DNA of 46,828 nt from Candidatus Solibacter sp. Lineage in GTDB: Bacteria > Acidobacteriota > Terriglobia > Bryobacterales > Bryobacteraceae. A program made the translations under genes and the position numbers. Location: contig PNKE01000079.1 of assembly GCA_013822245.1 (NCBI GenBank), positions 1 through 46,828 of the forward strand, in the 5' to 3' direction. How positions within the stretch are numbered: position 1 is the stretch's first letter; each line of letters begins with the position of its first letter. Below are positions 11,327 through 19,723 of this stretch, one piece after another. The notes under the pieces are model-generated. The model searched no databases, was not told the origin of the DNA, and worked only from the letters and a program-made list of their open reading frames with translations.

Positions 11327-11404
11327 TAAGTTTGAGATCGCGGCCGGCGCCTCCAGGTTGAGGAAGAATCTCCGGAGGAAACGCGTCCGGAGCAGGGATC
11401 GCGA

Positions 11405-12091
11405 GTGACGATGAATGAAGAAACGGCGTCCAAGGCGCCGACAGCTCTGATCCTGTTCGGCCCTCCGGGGTCGGGCAAGGGCACCCAGGCCAAGTTGCTG
11501 AGGGAGGCTCTTCAGGTACCGCATATCTCGACCGGAGACATGCTGCGGGAGCGCATTGCGCTGGGCGATCCGCTCGGGCGGCAGGTTCAGGGGCTGATGC
11601 AGGCCGGCCGGCTGGTGCCGGATGAAGTGGCCAACCGGCTGGTGGATGAGAGAATCGCCAGGCCGGATTGCGCGAGCGGTTTTATTTTGGATGGCTATCC
11701 GAGGACGATCCCTCAGGCTGAGGTTCTGGGGAGGCGGTTGGAAGAGTACGGGTTTGAGATGGTGGTGATCCACCTCAAAGTGGATTACACTATAATTATC
11801 AAGCGGATTGCGGGCCGGCGGCAGTGTCCTGTCTGCGGAACCCTTTACAGCCTGAACTCGAACCCTCCGAAGAGCGAGAATGTCTGCGACCATGACGGCG
11901 CGACTCTGGTGATTCGGGAGGACGACCAGGAGGACGTAATCCGCGAGCGTCTGGAGGCCTACGACCGTCAGACGCGACCGCTGCTTGAGTTTTTCGCCGG
12001 CGCCGGCTTCTCTCCGAGGGAGGTGGACGCCGGACTGGACGGGCCCGAGGCGATCCTTGCCAGGATCGGCGGGCTGTTGGGTAAGGGATGA
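11405..12091 (+). CDS. adk: Adenylate kinase, zinc-binding LID form
   Basis: Converts ATP and AMP to two ADP. The P-loop GPPGSGKGT is at residues 19-27, the AMP-binding region includes ISTGDMLRERI and GFILDGYPRT, and the LID is of the long type with a metal site made by Cys141, Cys144, Cys161 and Asp164 (CPVCG and CDHD). The GTG at 11405 stands six bases after an AGGGA stretch; the ATG at 11411 (MNEETAS) is a possible alternative start. The end overlaps map by ATGA. Adk in a spc operon between secY and map is the standard arrangement. Confidence 0.96.
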   Translation: MTMNEETASKAPTALILFGPPGSGKGTQAKLLREALQVPHISTGDMLRERIALGDPLGRQVQGLMQAGRLVPDEVANRLVDERIARPDCASGFILDGYPRTIPQAEVLGRRLEEYGFEMVVIHLKVDYTIIIKRIAGRRQCPVCGTLYSLNSNPPKSENVCDHDGATLVIREDDQEDVIRERLEAYDRQTRPLLEFFAGAGFSPREVDAGLDGPEAILARIGGLLGKG

Positions 12092-12858
12092 TCATCCGGA
12101 AGAGTCCTGCCGAGTTGGAAAAGATGCGGCGCGCCGGCCTGCTGGTGCACGCCATCCTGACCGAATTGAAAGGGATGATCCGGGAAGGCGTTTCGACGCT
12201 CGATCTGGAGAACGTGGCCGAGCGGATGATCCGCGATGCCGGGGCCAAACCGGCGTTCAAGGGTTATTATGTTCCGGCCGCCGGCGGCAGGTATCCGTTC
12301 GTGCTTTGCACCTCGGTCAATCACGAGGTGGTCCACGGGTTGCCGTCGGAAAAACGGGTTTTGAAGTCCGGTGACATCATTTCGATAGATACCGGGGTGC
12401 AGCTTGAGGGTTATTTCGGCGACTCGGCCATTACCGTTGCGGTAGGCGAGGTGAGCGAGGAGACCCGGAAGTTGTTGAAGGTGACCGAGGAGTCGCTTGA
12501 ACTGGCGATTTCGCGGATGCAGGCCGGCAACCGCTTGTTTGACATCTGCGGGGCGGTTGAGCGGCATGTGGTTTCGAACGGGTTCACTATCGTTCGCGAC
12601 TTTGTCGGGCACGGGATCGGGACCTCGCTCCACGAGGAGCCGCAGGTTCCCAACTACGTGGACCGGCGGAACGAGAACCCGAGGTTGAAGGAAGGCATGG
12701 TGCTGGCGATTGAACCGATGGTCAACGCCGGCCGGCCGGAGACGAAGGTTTTGAGCGACCGCTGGACGGCGGTCAGCCGGGATGGCAGCAACTCGGCTCA
12801 TTTCGAGCACTGCGTGGCGGTGACCTCGAACGGGCCATGGGTGCTGACCCGGCCGTAG
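12088..12858 (+). CDS. map: Type I methionine aminopeptidase
   Basis: Removes the initiator methionine from nascent proteins. The 256-residue product has all five metal ligands of the family: Asp101 (SIDTG), Asp112 (FGDSA), His175 (VGHGIG), Glu209 (AIEPM) and Glu240 (HFEHC), plus the substrate-contact His83 in VVHGLP. There is no N-terminal zinc finger, so this is the short bacterial form. Its start is inside the adk stop (ATGA). infA starts one base after its stop. Confidence 0.97.
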   Translation: MIIRKSPAELEKMRRAGLLVHAILTELKGMIREGVSTLDLENVAERMIRDAGAKPAFKGYYVPAAGGRYPFVLCTSVNHEVVHGLPSEKRVLKSGDIISIDTGVQLEGYFGDSAITVAVGEVSEETRKLLKVTEESLELAISRMQAGNRLFDICGAVERHVVSNGFTIVRDFVGHGIGTSLHEEPQVPNYVDRRNENPRLKEGMVLAIEPMVNAGRPETKVLSDRWTAVSRDGSNSAHFEHCVAVTSNGPWVLTRP

Positions 12859-12859
12859 G

Positions 12860-13084
12860 ATGGATTCGGCCATGGCGGTTCAACGGGCCGTGGTGATCGA
12901 GATCTTGCCCAGCGCGGCTTATCGGGTCGAGTTGGGCAGCCGGCGGCAGGTGGTCGCCCACCTGGCTCCGGCGGTGCAGCGGAATTTTGTCCGGCTGCGC
13001 GTCAGGGACGAGGTCGAGGTTGAACTCGCCTTGGAAGACCCGGCGCGGGGACGGATTGTGAAGGTGGTCCGGAGCCGCGATTGA
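12860..13084 (+). CDS. infA: Translation initiation factor IF-1
   Basis: OB-fold factor that binds the 30S A site during initiation. The 74-residue product aligns with IF-1 along its whole length: [20 protein letters not shown] corresponds to the strand pair with the LPNAMFRVEL signature, followed by VVAHLAP, RNFVRL and DPARGRIV. It is diverged in several usually fixed positions (for example the HISGKMRKN block reads HLAPAVQRN). An ATG four codons downstream (12872, MAVQRAV) is an alternative start. The context between map and rpmJ is typical for infA. Confidence 0.93.
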   Translation: MDSAMAVQRAVVIEILPSAAYRVELGSRRQVVAHLAPAVQRNFVRLRVRDEVEVELALEDPARGRIVKVVRSRD

Positions 13085-13128
13085 CGCGTCCGGAGCAGAA
13101 CGAGGAAGATGGAAAGCAGAGAACGGTC

Positions 13129-13242
13129 ATGAAAGTGCGGGCGTCAGTCAAGAAAATGTGCGACAAATGCAAGGTCATCCACCGCGAAGGCGTCGTGCGC
13201 GTGATTTGCGTGAACCCTAAGCACAAGCAGCGGCAAGGGTAA
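13129..13242 (+). CDS. rpmJ: 50S ribosomal protein L36, zinc-binding type (bL36)
   Basis: Smallest large-subunit protein; 37 residues, read directly from the sequence. It begins [15 protein letters not shown] and has the zinc ligands Cys11, Cys14, Cys27 and His32 (ICVNPKH), so it is the C+ form. It ends KHKQRQG before a TAA stop. It lies 44 bases after infA and 22 before rpsM, as in most bacteria. A purine-rich AGCAGAGAACGG precedes the ATG. Confidence 0.97.
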   Translation: MKVRASVKKMCDKCKVIHREGVVRVICVNPKHKQRQG

Positions 13243-13264
13243 AGGATCGAGGGAGAAAAGACGA

Positions 13265-13645
13265 ATGGCGAGAATCGCAGGCGTGGATCTGCCGTCGCGC
13301 AAGGCGGCTGAAATTGGACTGACCTACATCTTCGGCATCGGGCGCACGCGCGCCCGGTCGATCCTGCACCGGGCGGGCGTGGATCCGGTGAAGAAGGTGT
13401 CGGCCTTGACCGAGGAAGAGGTCAGCCACATCAGGCAGATCATCGAGGACGAGGGCGCCGTTGAGGGCGATCTGCGCAAGGAAGTGTCTCTCAACATCAA
13501 GCGGCTGATCGAGATGGGCTCCTACCGCGGCCTGCGCCACCGGCGCGGCCTGCCCGTCCGCGGCCAGCGCTCCCATACCAATGCCCGCACGCGCAAAGGC
13601 CCGCGCCGCGGCACGGTTGCCAATAAGAAGAAGGCCGGCAAGTAA
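13265..13645 (+). CDS. rpsM: 30S ribosomal protein S13 (uS13)
   Basis: Head protein that bridges to L5 and touches the P-site tRNA. The 126-residue product begins [20 protein letters not shown], carries the helix-hairpin-helix region [14 protein letters not shown] and the basic tail [20 protein letters not shown], then [24 protein letters not shown] Shine-Dalgarno precedes the ATG. Third codon bases start to shift from G-rich to mixed in this gene. Confidence 0.98.
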   Translation: MARIAGVDLPSRKAAEIGLTYIFGIGRTRARSILHRAGVDPVKKVSALTEEEVSHIRQIIEDEGAVEGDLRKEVSLNIKRLIEMGSYRGLRHRRGLPVRGQRSHTNARTRKGPRRGTVANKKKAGK

Positions 13646-13674
13646 TCAGGCGAGAATAGGCAGGACACAGCGAC

Positions 13675-14082
13675 ATGGCGAAGGCACCCGCAAAGGGCAA
13701 GAAGAAGTCTTTCAAGAAGAAAGAGAAAAAGAATATTCCGATCGGCGTCTGCCACATCCAGGCGACGTTCAACAACACCATCGTCACGTTCACCGACCAG
13801 ATCGGCAACGCGATCTCGTGGTCGAGTTCCGGTTCTCTCGGCTTCCGGGGTTCGAGAAAGGGCACGCCCTTCGCCGCCCAGCAGGCGGCGCTCACCGCCG
13901 GCAACAAGGCCAAGGAAGTCGCCGGACTGCGGCAGGTGGAAGTGCGCGTCGCCGGTCCCGGTTCGGGCCGCGAATCGGCCATCCGCGCTTTGGCAACAGT
14001 GGGCATCGAGGTCCGCGTCATCCGCGATGTGACCCCGATCCCACACAACGGCTGCCGCCCTCCCAAGCGGCGCCGCGTATGA
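13675..14082 (+). CDS. rpsK: 30S ribosomal protein S11 (uS11)
   Basis: Platform protein near the mRNA exit and E site. The 135-residue product has a Lys-rich N-terminus of about 20 residues and then the family core [40 protein letters not shown] and the end [16 protein letters not shown]. It ends normally; rpsD follows only after a structured 161-base gap, which is the longest break inside the ribosomal cluster. Confidence 0.98.
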   Translation: MAKAPAKGKKKSFKKKEKKNIPIGVCHIQATFNNTIVTFTDQIGNAISWSSSGSLGFRGSRKGTPFAAQQAALTAGNKAKEVAGLRQVEVRVAGPGSGRESAIRALATVGIEVRVIRDVTPIPHNGCRPPKRRRV

Positions 14083-14243
14083 TCTTGTGGAAAGGGGCGC
14101 CCGTTTAGGGCATCCCGGCGCGTGTCCGGCCCCGAACGCATGGGGCCGGATGCCGCGAGACAGATGTTTGAAATGGAAGCAGGACGAAGGCGCGCAAGCG
14201 CCGTAAACTGCACCTCAGTTCCAGTAGTCACGAAGGAGGTTAC
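14083..14243 (+). promoter_or_regulatory. Structured rpsD leader with two hairpins and strong Shine-Dalgarno
   Basis: Bases 14125-14133 (TCCGGCCCC) pair perfectly with 14142-14150 (GGGGCCGGA) across an eight-base loop. Bases 14189-14193 (GGCGC) pair with 14198-14202 (GCGCC) across GCAA, a GNRA-type tetraloop. The leader ends with AAGGAGGT at 14233-14240, three bases before the TTG start of rpsD. No T-run follows either stem. S4 controls its own synthesis through an mRNA structure in E. coli and Bacillus; a similar role here is inference. Confidence 0.55.
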
Positions 14244-14876
14244 TTGGCAAGATACAAGGGCCCTGTTTGCCGGTTGTGCCGGCGCGAGGGCATGAAGCTG
14301 TTCCTTAAAGGGGAACGCTGCTATTCAGAGAAGTGCGCCATCGAGAAGCGCAATTTCCCGCCTGGCCAGCACGGCCGCGACCGCAAGCCGAAGATCGTCG
14401 GCTATGGTCTCCAACTCAGGGAAAAACAGAAGGCGAAGCGCTATTACGGCGTTCCGGAAGTTCAGTTCCGCAACGGATTTGAAAAGGCCGCCCGGATGAA
14501 GGGCGTCACCGGCGACAACCTGCTGTCGATGCTCGAGCGCCGGCTGGACAATGTCGTCCACCGCATCGGGTTCGGCACCAGCCGCGCCATGGCGCGCCAG
14601 ATCGTCCGCCACGGCCATATTACGGTGAACGGCAAGAAGGTGGACGTGCCATCTTACCTCGTGCGCCCGAATGACGTTGTCGAGATCAAGGAAAAAAGCC
14701 GCGCCAACACGGCTATCCTGGCCGCTCGCGACGCCACGGCGCACATGCCCGCTCCCAACTGGCTGGAAGTCGACCGTGAGGGCCTCAAGGCGCGGGTGCT
14801 GGCTAACCCGAAGCGCGAGGACCTGGTCCAGATCAAGCTGGAAGAGCAGTTGATCGTCGAGCTGTACTCGAAGTAG
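14244..14876 (+). CDS. rpsD: 30S ribosomal protein S4, zinc-binding type (uS4)
   Basis: Primary 16S rRNA binder that nucleates assembly of the 30S body. The 210-residue product starts at TTG (14244), fixed by the strong AAGGAGGT upstream and by the family N-terminus [20 protein letters not shown]. Cys9, Cys12, Cys26 and Cys31 form the zinc site of C+ S4 proteins. The S4 RNA-binding domain is seen in [20 protein letters not shown] and [20 protein letters not shown]. The TTG start, the strong ribosome site and the long leader suggest deliberate translational control. rpoA starts 13 bases after its stop. Confidence 0.97.
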   Translation: MARYKGPVCRLCRREGMKLFLKGERCYSEKCAIEKRNFPPGQHGRDRKPKIVGYGLQLREKQKAKRYYGVPEVQFRNGFEKAARMKGVTGDNLLSMLERRLDNVVHRIGFGTSRAMARQIVRHGHITVNGKKVDVPSYLVRPNDVVEIKEKSRANTAILAARDATAHMPAPNWLEVDREGLKARVLANPKREDLVQIKLEEQLIVELYSK

Positions 14877-14889
14877 AAGGGGGCAAACG

Positions 14890-15912
14890 ATGTTTAAAGG
14901 ATTCCAGAAGCCCAAGCGCCTGGTGGCCAATACCGAAACGCTCAACGAGCGCTATGGCATGTTCACCGCTCAGCCATTTGAGCGCGGCTTCGGCACCACC
15001 ATCGGTAACGCCCTGCGGCGCATCCTGCTCAGCTCCATCGAAGGCGCGGCCATCACGGCCATCCGCATCGATGGCGTCGATCACGAATTCAGCCCCATTC
15101 CAGGCGTGGTCGAGGATGCCACCGACATCATCTTGAATCTCAAACAGATTCCATTCAAGATGACCGATGACCGCACCAAAATCATTACGCTCAACATCGA
15201 CAAGGCCGGTGAAGTCACCTCCGGCATGATCGATTGCGGACCCGATGTCGAGGTGCTCGACCGCAACATGCATATCGCCACGGTCTCCGAGGGCGGCAGA
15301 CTCAGCATCGAAATGCGCCTCAAGATGGGCCGCGGCTACGTCAGCCGCGACCGCAACTTCGAGGAAGGCCTGCCGGCAGGCTACATCCCCATCGATTCGG
15401 TCCACTCGCCCGTGCGCAAGGTGAAATACACCGTCGAAGCCGCGCGCCTCGGCCAGATGACCGACTACGACAAGCTGATTCTTGAAGTCTGGTCCAGCGG
15501 CGCCGTGTCCCCTCAGGACTCCATCGGCCTCGCCGCCAAACTGCTCAAGGACCACATGACCATCTTTATCAACTTCGAGGAGACCCCGGAGATGACTGAA
15601 GAGGCCGTCGAACGCCCGGACGGCCAGGCCAACGAAGTTCTCAACCGCTCGGTCGAGGAACTCGAACTGTCGGTCCGTTCGTACAACTGCCTCAAGAACG
15701 CCAACATCCAGACCATCGGCGACCTGGTCCAGCGGACCGAAGCCGAGATGTTGCGCACCAAGAACTTTGGACGCAAGTCGCTCAACGAGATCAAGGAGAT
15801 CCTCTCCAGCCTCGGCCTCGGCTTCGGCATGAAGATCGACGCCTCGGGCCGCCTGGTCGGCGGCGCGGCCCCCAGCCCGTCCTACGACGAGGGTCAGGAT
15901 CTCGGCGAGTAG
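14890..15912 (+). CDS. rpoA: RNA polymerase subunit alpha
   Basis: Scaffold for polymerase assembly and, through its C-terminal domain, contact site for UP elements and activators. The 340-residue product is full length. The N-terminal domain shows [20 protein letters not shown] near residues 32-51; the C-terminal domain shows [20 protein letters not shown] and [21 protein letters not shown] short acidic tail follows. It lies between rpsD and rplQ, the usual alpha-operon order. GTC is the commonest valine codon here, unlike the early ribosomal genes. Confidence 0.98.
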   Translation: MFKGFQKPKRLVANTETLNERYGMFTAQPFERGFGTTIGNALRRILLSSIEGAAITAIRIDGVDHEFSPIPGVVEDATDIILNLKQIPFKMTDDRTKIITLNIDKAGEVTSGMIDCGPDVEVLDRNMHIATVSEGGRLSIEMRLKMGRGYVSRDRNFEEGLPAGYIPIDSVHSPVRKVKYTVEAARLGQMTDYDKLILEVWSSGAVSPQDSIGLAAKLLKDHMTIFINFEETPEMTEEAVERPDGQANEVLNRSVEELELSVRSYNCLKNANIQTIGDLVQRTEAEMLRTKNFGRKSLNEIKEILSSLGLGFGMKIDASGRLVGGAAPSPSYDEGQDLGE

Positions 15913-15938
15913 CGCGCCGTTGACAGGAGATTGATGGA

Positions 15939-16397
15939 ATGAGACATAAAAGAGCCGGTTCTAAACTCAAGCGCGATATGAGCGCGCGCCGGGCCCTCCT
16001 GCGCGGCCTGGTCACAAGCGTCATCGAAAGCGAAGGCGAGCGCATCATCACCAGCGTCCCCAAGGCCAAGGCCGCCAAGCCGATCCTCGACAAGATGGTC
16101 ACGCTCGGCAAGAAGGACAGCCTGCACGCGCGCCGTCTGGCCGCCGAGTTCCTGCTGACGCCCGCGGCTGTGAAGAAGCTGTTCGACAAGATCGCCCCGC
16201 GCTTCTCGCAGCGTAATGGCGGTTACTCGCAGGTCATCCGCGTCGGCTGGCGCAAGGGTGACGGCGCCGAGTTGGCCATCCTCCAACTTGTCGGCGCCCA
16301 ACTCATCCGCCGCGCCGAAGAGCGCGCCAAACGGCGTGAAGAACGCCTCAAGGCGATGAAGGAAGGCCGCGACGGCGAAGGCGGAGAGAAGTCCTAA
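15939..16397 (+). CDS. rplQ: 50S ribosomal protein L17 (bL17)
   Basis: Large-subunit protein near the tunnel exit. The core begins MRHKRAGSKLKRDMSARRAL and contains the L17 pattern through KKLFDKIAPRFSQRNGGYSQ and GDGAELAILQL. At 152 residues it is longer than the E. coli protein (127) owing to an Arg/Glu/Lys-rich C-terminal tail (RRAEERAKRREERLKAMKEG). Last gene of the cluster; a terminator begins 25 bases after its stop. Confidence 0.97.
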   Translation: MRHKRAGSKLKRDMSARRALLRGLVTSVIESEGERIITSVPKAKAAKPILDKMVTLGKKDSLHARRLAAEFLLTPAAVKKLFDKIAPRFSQRNGGYSQVIRVGWRKGDGAELAILQLVGAQLIRRAEERAKRREERLKAMKEGRDGEGGEKS

Positions 16398-16422
16398 GCC
16401 TCTCACGCGCAATGGTTCATCA

Positions 16423-16461
16423 GGGGCGGGCGCCGGTTTCCGGTTCCCGCCCTTTCTCTTT
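16423..16461 (+). terminator. Rho-independent terminator of the ribosomal cluster
   Basis: Bases 16424-16430 (GGGCGGG) pair with 16446-16452 (CCCGCCC), followed at once by TTTCTCTTT. It lies 26 bases after rplQ and before the convergent minus-strand GNAT gene, so it is the likely end of the S10-spc-alpha transcript. Confidence 0.8.
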
Positions 16462-16473
16462 GCCCGCCGCCAT

Positions 16474-17073
16474 TCACCCCTCGATCAATGGAATCCCCGG
16501 CCCCGCTTCCCGCGGCAGCGCGCCCGTCAGCCTCGGATCCGGCGACACCTCAATCCCCCTCGCATACGGGCTGAACCCGTGCCGGATGTAGAACCCCAAC
16601 GCCGCCGGATGATCCAGCGTGCAGGTGTGCAACCAGAACCGCCGCGGCCTGTCCCGCCACGCCCGCCGGATTCCTTCCTTCAGCAACAGTCCGCCCAGAC
16701 CCTTGCCCGTAATCCCCGGCGCCACCCCCAGAAACGTCAACTCGACATCCGGCGGCTCGCGGGAATCCAGTTCCATCAGCCCGCAATCCTCGCCCTCGAT
16801 GCGGAGCGCATACACCTCAACGCGGCTGTCCTGGATAATCGAAGCCAACGCCCCGTCGCTCATCGTCAGCCGGCTGAACCAAAGCCACCGCTCGCCCACC
16901 TTGCGAAACAATGCGCGGTACCACTCAACCGGCGGTTCGGCGACCTGCCGGATCTCAACCCCCTCGGGCATCCGCGGCGCGCTCAGGCCCGGATCTTCGG
17001 TCATTTCCAGATAGGTCACAACCGCCGCCAACCGGCCCGGTTCGATGCTCGTGTATCCATCGGGTAATCTCAT
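16474..17073 (-). CDS. GNAT-family N-acetyltransferase
   Basis: Predicted acetyl-CoA dependent acetyltransferase of 199 residues. The GNAT core lies in the second half: a beta strand ending VELTFLGVAPG, the acetyl-CoA pyrophosphate loop GITGKGLGGLLLKEGIRRAW (pattern Q/R-X-X-G-X-G/A), then a strand with WLHTCTLDHPAALGFYIRHG, the usual motif B ending in FYxxxGF. The first 80 residues (including EWYRALFRKVGERWLWFSRL) look like the substrate-side domain of GNAT proteins of this size. The substrate cannot be told from the sequence. It is divergent to the nucleoside hydrolase gene, with 85 bases between the starts. Confidence 0.85.
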   Translation of the reverse strand: MRLPDGYTSIEPGRLAAVVTYLEMTEDPGLSAPRMPEGVEIRQVAEPPVEWYRALFRKVGERWLWFSRLTMSDGALASIIQDSRVEVYALRIEGEDCGLMELDSREPPDVELTFLGVAPGITGKGLGGLLLKEGIRRAWRDRPRRFWLHTCTLDHPAALGFYIRHGFSPYARGIEVSPDPRLTGALPREAGPGIPLIEG

Positions 17074-17158
17074 GGTTCAACCGCCTTCCGCCATTGTCCA
17101 ACCGATCGCCCCCCGCCCGCCGCCCGACTGCGATATCTTGTCCAGGAGCCTACCCGCC

Positions 17159-18127
17159 ATGACTATCTCCAGACGCGCCATCCTCGCCGCCCCGGCCGCC
17201 CTCGCCGCGCAGCCCGATCCGGCGGCCCTCGACAAACTCCTCGCCCTGCCCACCGGCCCCGTCGACGCCGTCGTCGACTCGGACACCTACAACGAAATCG
17301 ATGACCAGTTCGCCGTCGCCTACGCCATGCTCTCCGCGCCGCGCATCAACGTCGAGGCCATCTACGCCGCGCCGTACCTCAACGACCGCTCCACTTCGCC
17401 CGCCGACGGCATGCAGCGCAGCTACGACGAAATCCTGCGCATCCTCGCGCGCCTCAACAAAGATCCCAAGGGTTTCGTCTTCGCCGGCTCGAAGGAGTTC
17501 ATGGGCGTCCAGCCTCGTCCCATCCCAAGCCCCGCGGCCAACGATCTGGTCGAGCGCGCCATGAAGCCCCGCCAGTCGCCGCTCTACGTCATCACCATCG
17601 GCGCGCCGACCAACGTCTCCTCGGCCCTGCTCATGGAGCCCCGCATCGCCGGCCGCATCGTCGTCGTCTGGCTCGGCGGCCAGCCCTACGACTGGCCCAC
17701 CGCCCGCGAATTCAACCTCTTCCAGGACCTCGCCTCGTCCCAAATCCTTCACAACTCCCGCGTCCCTTTGGTGAACATTCCCACCCGCAACGTCTCCGAG
17801 CACCTGCGAACAACCACCGCCGAAGTCGACCGATTCCTCACCGGCAAATCCGCCCTCGCCGAATACCTGCGTTCCGAGTTCGCCGTCTTTGCACGCTCAC
17901 ACTCGCCGGCGCCCGGCTTCGCCTGGTCCAAGGTCATCTGGGACATCTCGGCCGTCGCCTGGCTGATCGAGCCGAAATGGGTGCCCACGAAGGTCGTCCC
18001 CAGCCCTGTCCTCACTCCCGAATTCACCTATCGTAATGAGCCAGGACGCCACCCCGTGCGCGTCGCGACATGGGTGAACCGCGACGCCGTCTTCGACGAC
18101 CTGTTCAAGAAACTGGCGAAAGCGTAG
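17159..18127 (+). CDS. Exported nucleoside hydrolase-like protein
   Basis: Likely cleaves the N-glycosidic bond of nucleosides or related compounds. The N-terminal calcium-binding cluster reads DSDTYNEIDDQFAVAYAM; this DxDxYNEIDD form is a subfamily variant of the DTDPGxDD motif of inosine-uridine hydrolases. Also visible are VITIGAPTNVSSALLMEP (family: ALGPLTN block) and a REFNLFQDLASSQIL segment typical of this fold. The start at 17159 gives MTISRRAILAAPAALAAQ, a short twin-arginine-like signal; the in-frame start at 17045 lies inside the divergent GNAT gene. 322 residues. It ends three bases from the convergent downstream gene. Substrate unknown. Confidence 0.85.
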   Translation: MTISRRAILAAPAALAAQPDPAALDKLLALPTGPVDAVVDSDTYNEIDDQFAVAYAMLSAPRINVEAIYAAPYLNDRSTSPADGMQRSYDEILRILARLNKDPKGFVFAGSKEFMGVQPRPIPSPAANDLVERAMKPRQSPLYVITIGAPTNVSSALLMEPRIAGRIVVVWLGGQPYDWPTAREFNLFQDLASSQILHNSRVPLVNIPTRNVSEHLRTTTAEVDRFLTGKSALAEYLRSEFAVFARSHSPAPGFAWSKVIWDISAVAWLIEPKWVPTKVVPSPVLTPEFTYRNEPGRHPVRVATWVNRDAVFDDLFKKLAKA

Positions 18128-18130
18128 GCC

Positions 18131-18565
18131 CTATTTCGCAGGCGTGCGCGCCGACTGGTGCGCCAGCAACTGCCACTCCGCCGCGCCTTTGCGGAACACG
18201 TGCAGCGTCATCAACTGCATGGTCTGCTTGCCGCCGTCAGCGGCCTTGGTAACGTAGGTGGCCTTGGCGAACGCCAGCGCCGTCTTGTCGTCCACCGGAC
18301 GCACGACGATCTCCTCGAAGTTGATCTCGTAGTACCGCGACTTGCCCGACTTCAGCGCGCCGACGTAGCTCGCCTTTGTGTCCACCACGCCGTTCGAATG
18401 CCGGTAATACAGATCGTTCGACATCAGCTTGTCCAGCGCCGCGTAGTCGTTCTTCATCATCGCCGCACCCCAGTCGCGCTCGGCTTTTTCCACTTCGGCC
18501 GCGATGTCGGCGGCAGAGACCAGCAGCGCCGCGGCGAGAAAGACAAACAGGATTCGTTTCAGCAT
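18131..18565 (-). CDS. Secreted SnoaL/DUF4440-like protein
   Basis: A 144-residue protein with a signal peptide (MLKRILFVFLAAALLVSA) followed by one NTF2-like domain of the DUF4440/SnoaL type: EKAERDWGAAMMKNDYAALD, LMSNDLYYRHSNGVVDTKAS and a final strand WQLLAHQSARTP are all typical. Such domains bind small ligands or act as simple isomerases, but the function here is unknown. The start at 18565 is set by the signal peptide; a much longer open frame upstream is antisense to the next gene. It is convergent with the nucleoside hydrolase (three bases between stops) and divergent from the DUF2891 gene, with 69 bases between. Confidence 0.85.
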   Translation of the reverse strand: MLKRILFVFLAAALLVSAADIAAEVEKAERDWGAAMMKNDYAALDKLMSNDLYYRHSNGVVDTKASYVGALKSGKSRYYEINFEEIVVRPVDDKTALAFAKATYVTKAADGGKQTMQLMTLHVFRKGAAEWQLLAHQSARTPAK

Positions 18566-18634
18566 GGCCGCTATTCTATCGTCTTGCCGGCGTCCGGGGC
18601 GATACAAACGATCAAGGGACGGTAGCATGGTCTC

Positions 18635-19651
18635 ATGCTGCCGCACTTGGCCCTGCTCCTTGTTCCCGCCCTTGAACCCGCCGCCGCCACCCGCTTCGCC
18701 ACGCTCGCCCTGGACTGCGTCCACCGCGAGTACCCCAACAAAATCGCCCACGTCATGAACTCCGACGCCGACGCGAAGCCCCCGCGGGAACTTACGCCGG
18801 CCTTTTATGGTTGCTACGACTGGCACTCCTCGGTCCACGGCCACTGGCTCCTTGCCCGCGTCGCCCGCCTCTATCCGGATCAACCGGTCGCCGCCAAGGC
18901 CCTCGCCGCCTTGAGCCGCAACATCACCCCGGCCAACATCGAAAAGGAAACCGCCTACATCGAAGCCCCCGGCCGCGCCACGTTCGAACGCCCCTACGGC
19001 CTGGCTTGGCTGCTCGCCCTCGCCCAGGAACTCCGCGAGATGAAAAGCCCGCTCGCCGAAACCATCCGCCCTCTTGAACGCGCCGCCGTCGCCCGGTTCT
19101 CGTCGTGGCTGCCGAAACTCTCCCACCCCGTCCGCTCCGGTGAACACTCCCAGAGCGCCTTCGCCCTCGGTCTCGCGCTGGACTATGCCGACGCCGCCGA
19201 CCCCGCATTCGCCTCGCTCATCCGCGCCCGCGCCCGCCAGTTCTATTCCCTCGACAAGTCCTGCCCCTCCGCCTACGAGCCCTCCGGCGAGGACTTCCTG
19301 TCGCCCTGTCTCGCCGAAGCCGACCTCATGCGCCGCGTCCTGCCGCCCGCCGACTACCCGGCCTGGCTCCGGGCATTCCTCCCGCGGTTGCCCTACTCTC
19401 CACTCACCGTCACCGACCCGACTGACGGCAAACTCGCCCACCTCGACGGGCTCAACCTCAGCCGCGCCTGGATGCTCACCGGCATCGGCTCGGCGCTTCC
19501 CGCCAGTCATCCCCGCCGCGCCGCCGTCCTCGCCCTCGCCCAGGCTCACGGCAAGGCCGGACTCGCCTCCGTAACGGGAAAACACTACGAGGGCGGCCAC
19601 TGGCTCGGCAGTTTCGCCATCTACTACGCCACCGGACGCGGCATTAAATAG
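18635..19651 (+). CDS. DUF2891 family protein, probably secreted
   Basis: A 338-residue protein with a leader-like N-terminus (MLPHLALLLVPALEPAAA) and the features of the DUF2891 family: YGCYDWHSSVHGHWLLARV near residues 58-76, the ERPYGLAWLLAL block and a final GGHWLGSFAIYYAT. The repeated helical pattern suggests an alpha-alpha toroid such as found in glycan-processing enzymes, but no catalytic role is established for the family. It runs divergently from the DUF4440-like gene and is followed after 72 bases by the cytochrome gene. Confidence 0.82.
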   Translation: MLPHLALLLVPALEPAAATRFATLALDCVHREYPNKIAHVMNSDADAKPPRELTPAFYGCYDWHSSVHGHWLLARVARLYPDQPVAAKALAALSRNITPANIEKETAYIEAPGRATFERPYGLAWLLALAQELREMKSPLAETIRPLERAAVARFSSWLPKLSHPVRSGEHSQSAFALGLALDYADAADPAFASLIRARARQFYSLDKSCPSAYEPSGEDFLSPCLAEADLMRRVLPPADYPAWLRAFLPRLPYSPLTVTDPTDGKLAHLDGLNLSRAWMLTGIGSALPASHPRRAAVLALAQAHGKAGLASVTGKHYEGGHWLGSFAIYYATGRGIK

Positions 19652-19723
19652 CGCACCGGAATCTCCAGATTCTGTAACGCGGAGTCTCGGCTTGTCGTAT
19701 AAAGGAGTGAGAGGTCCGTTACT

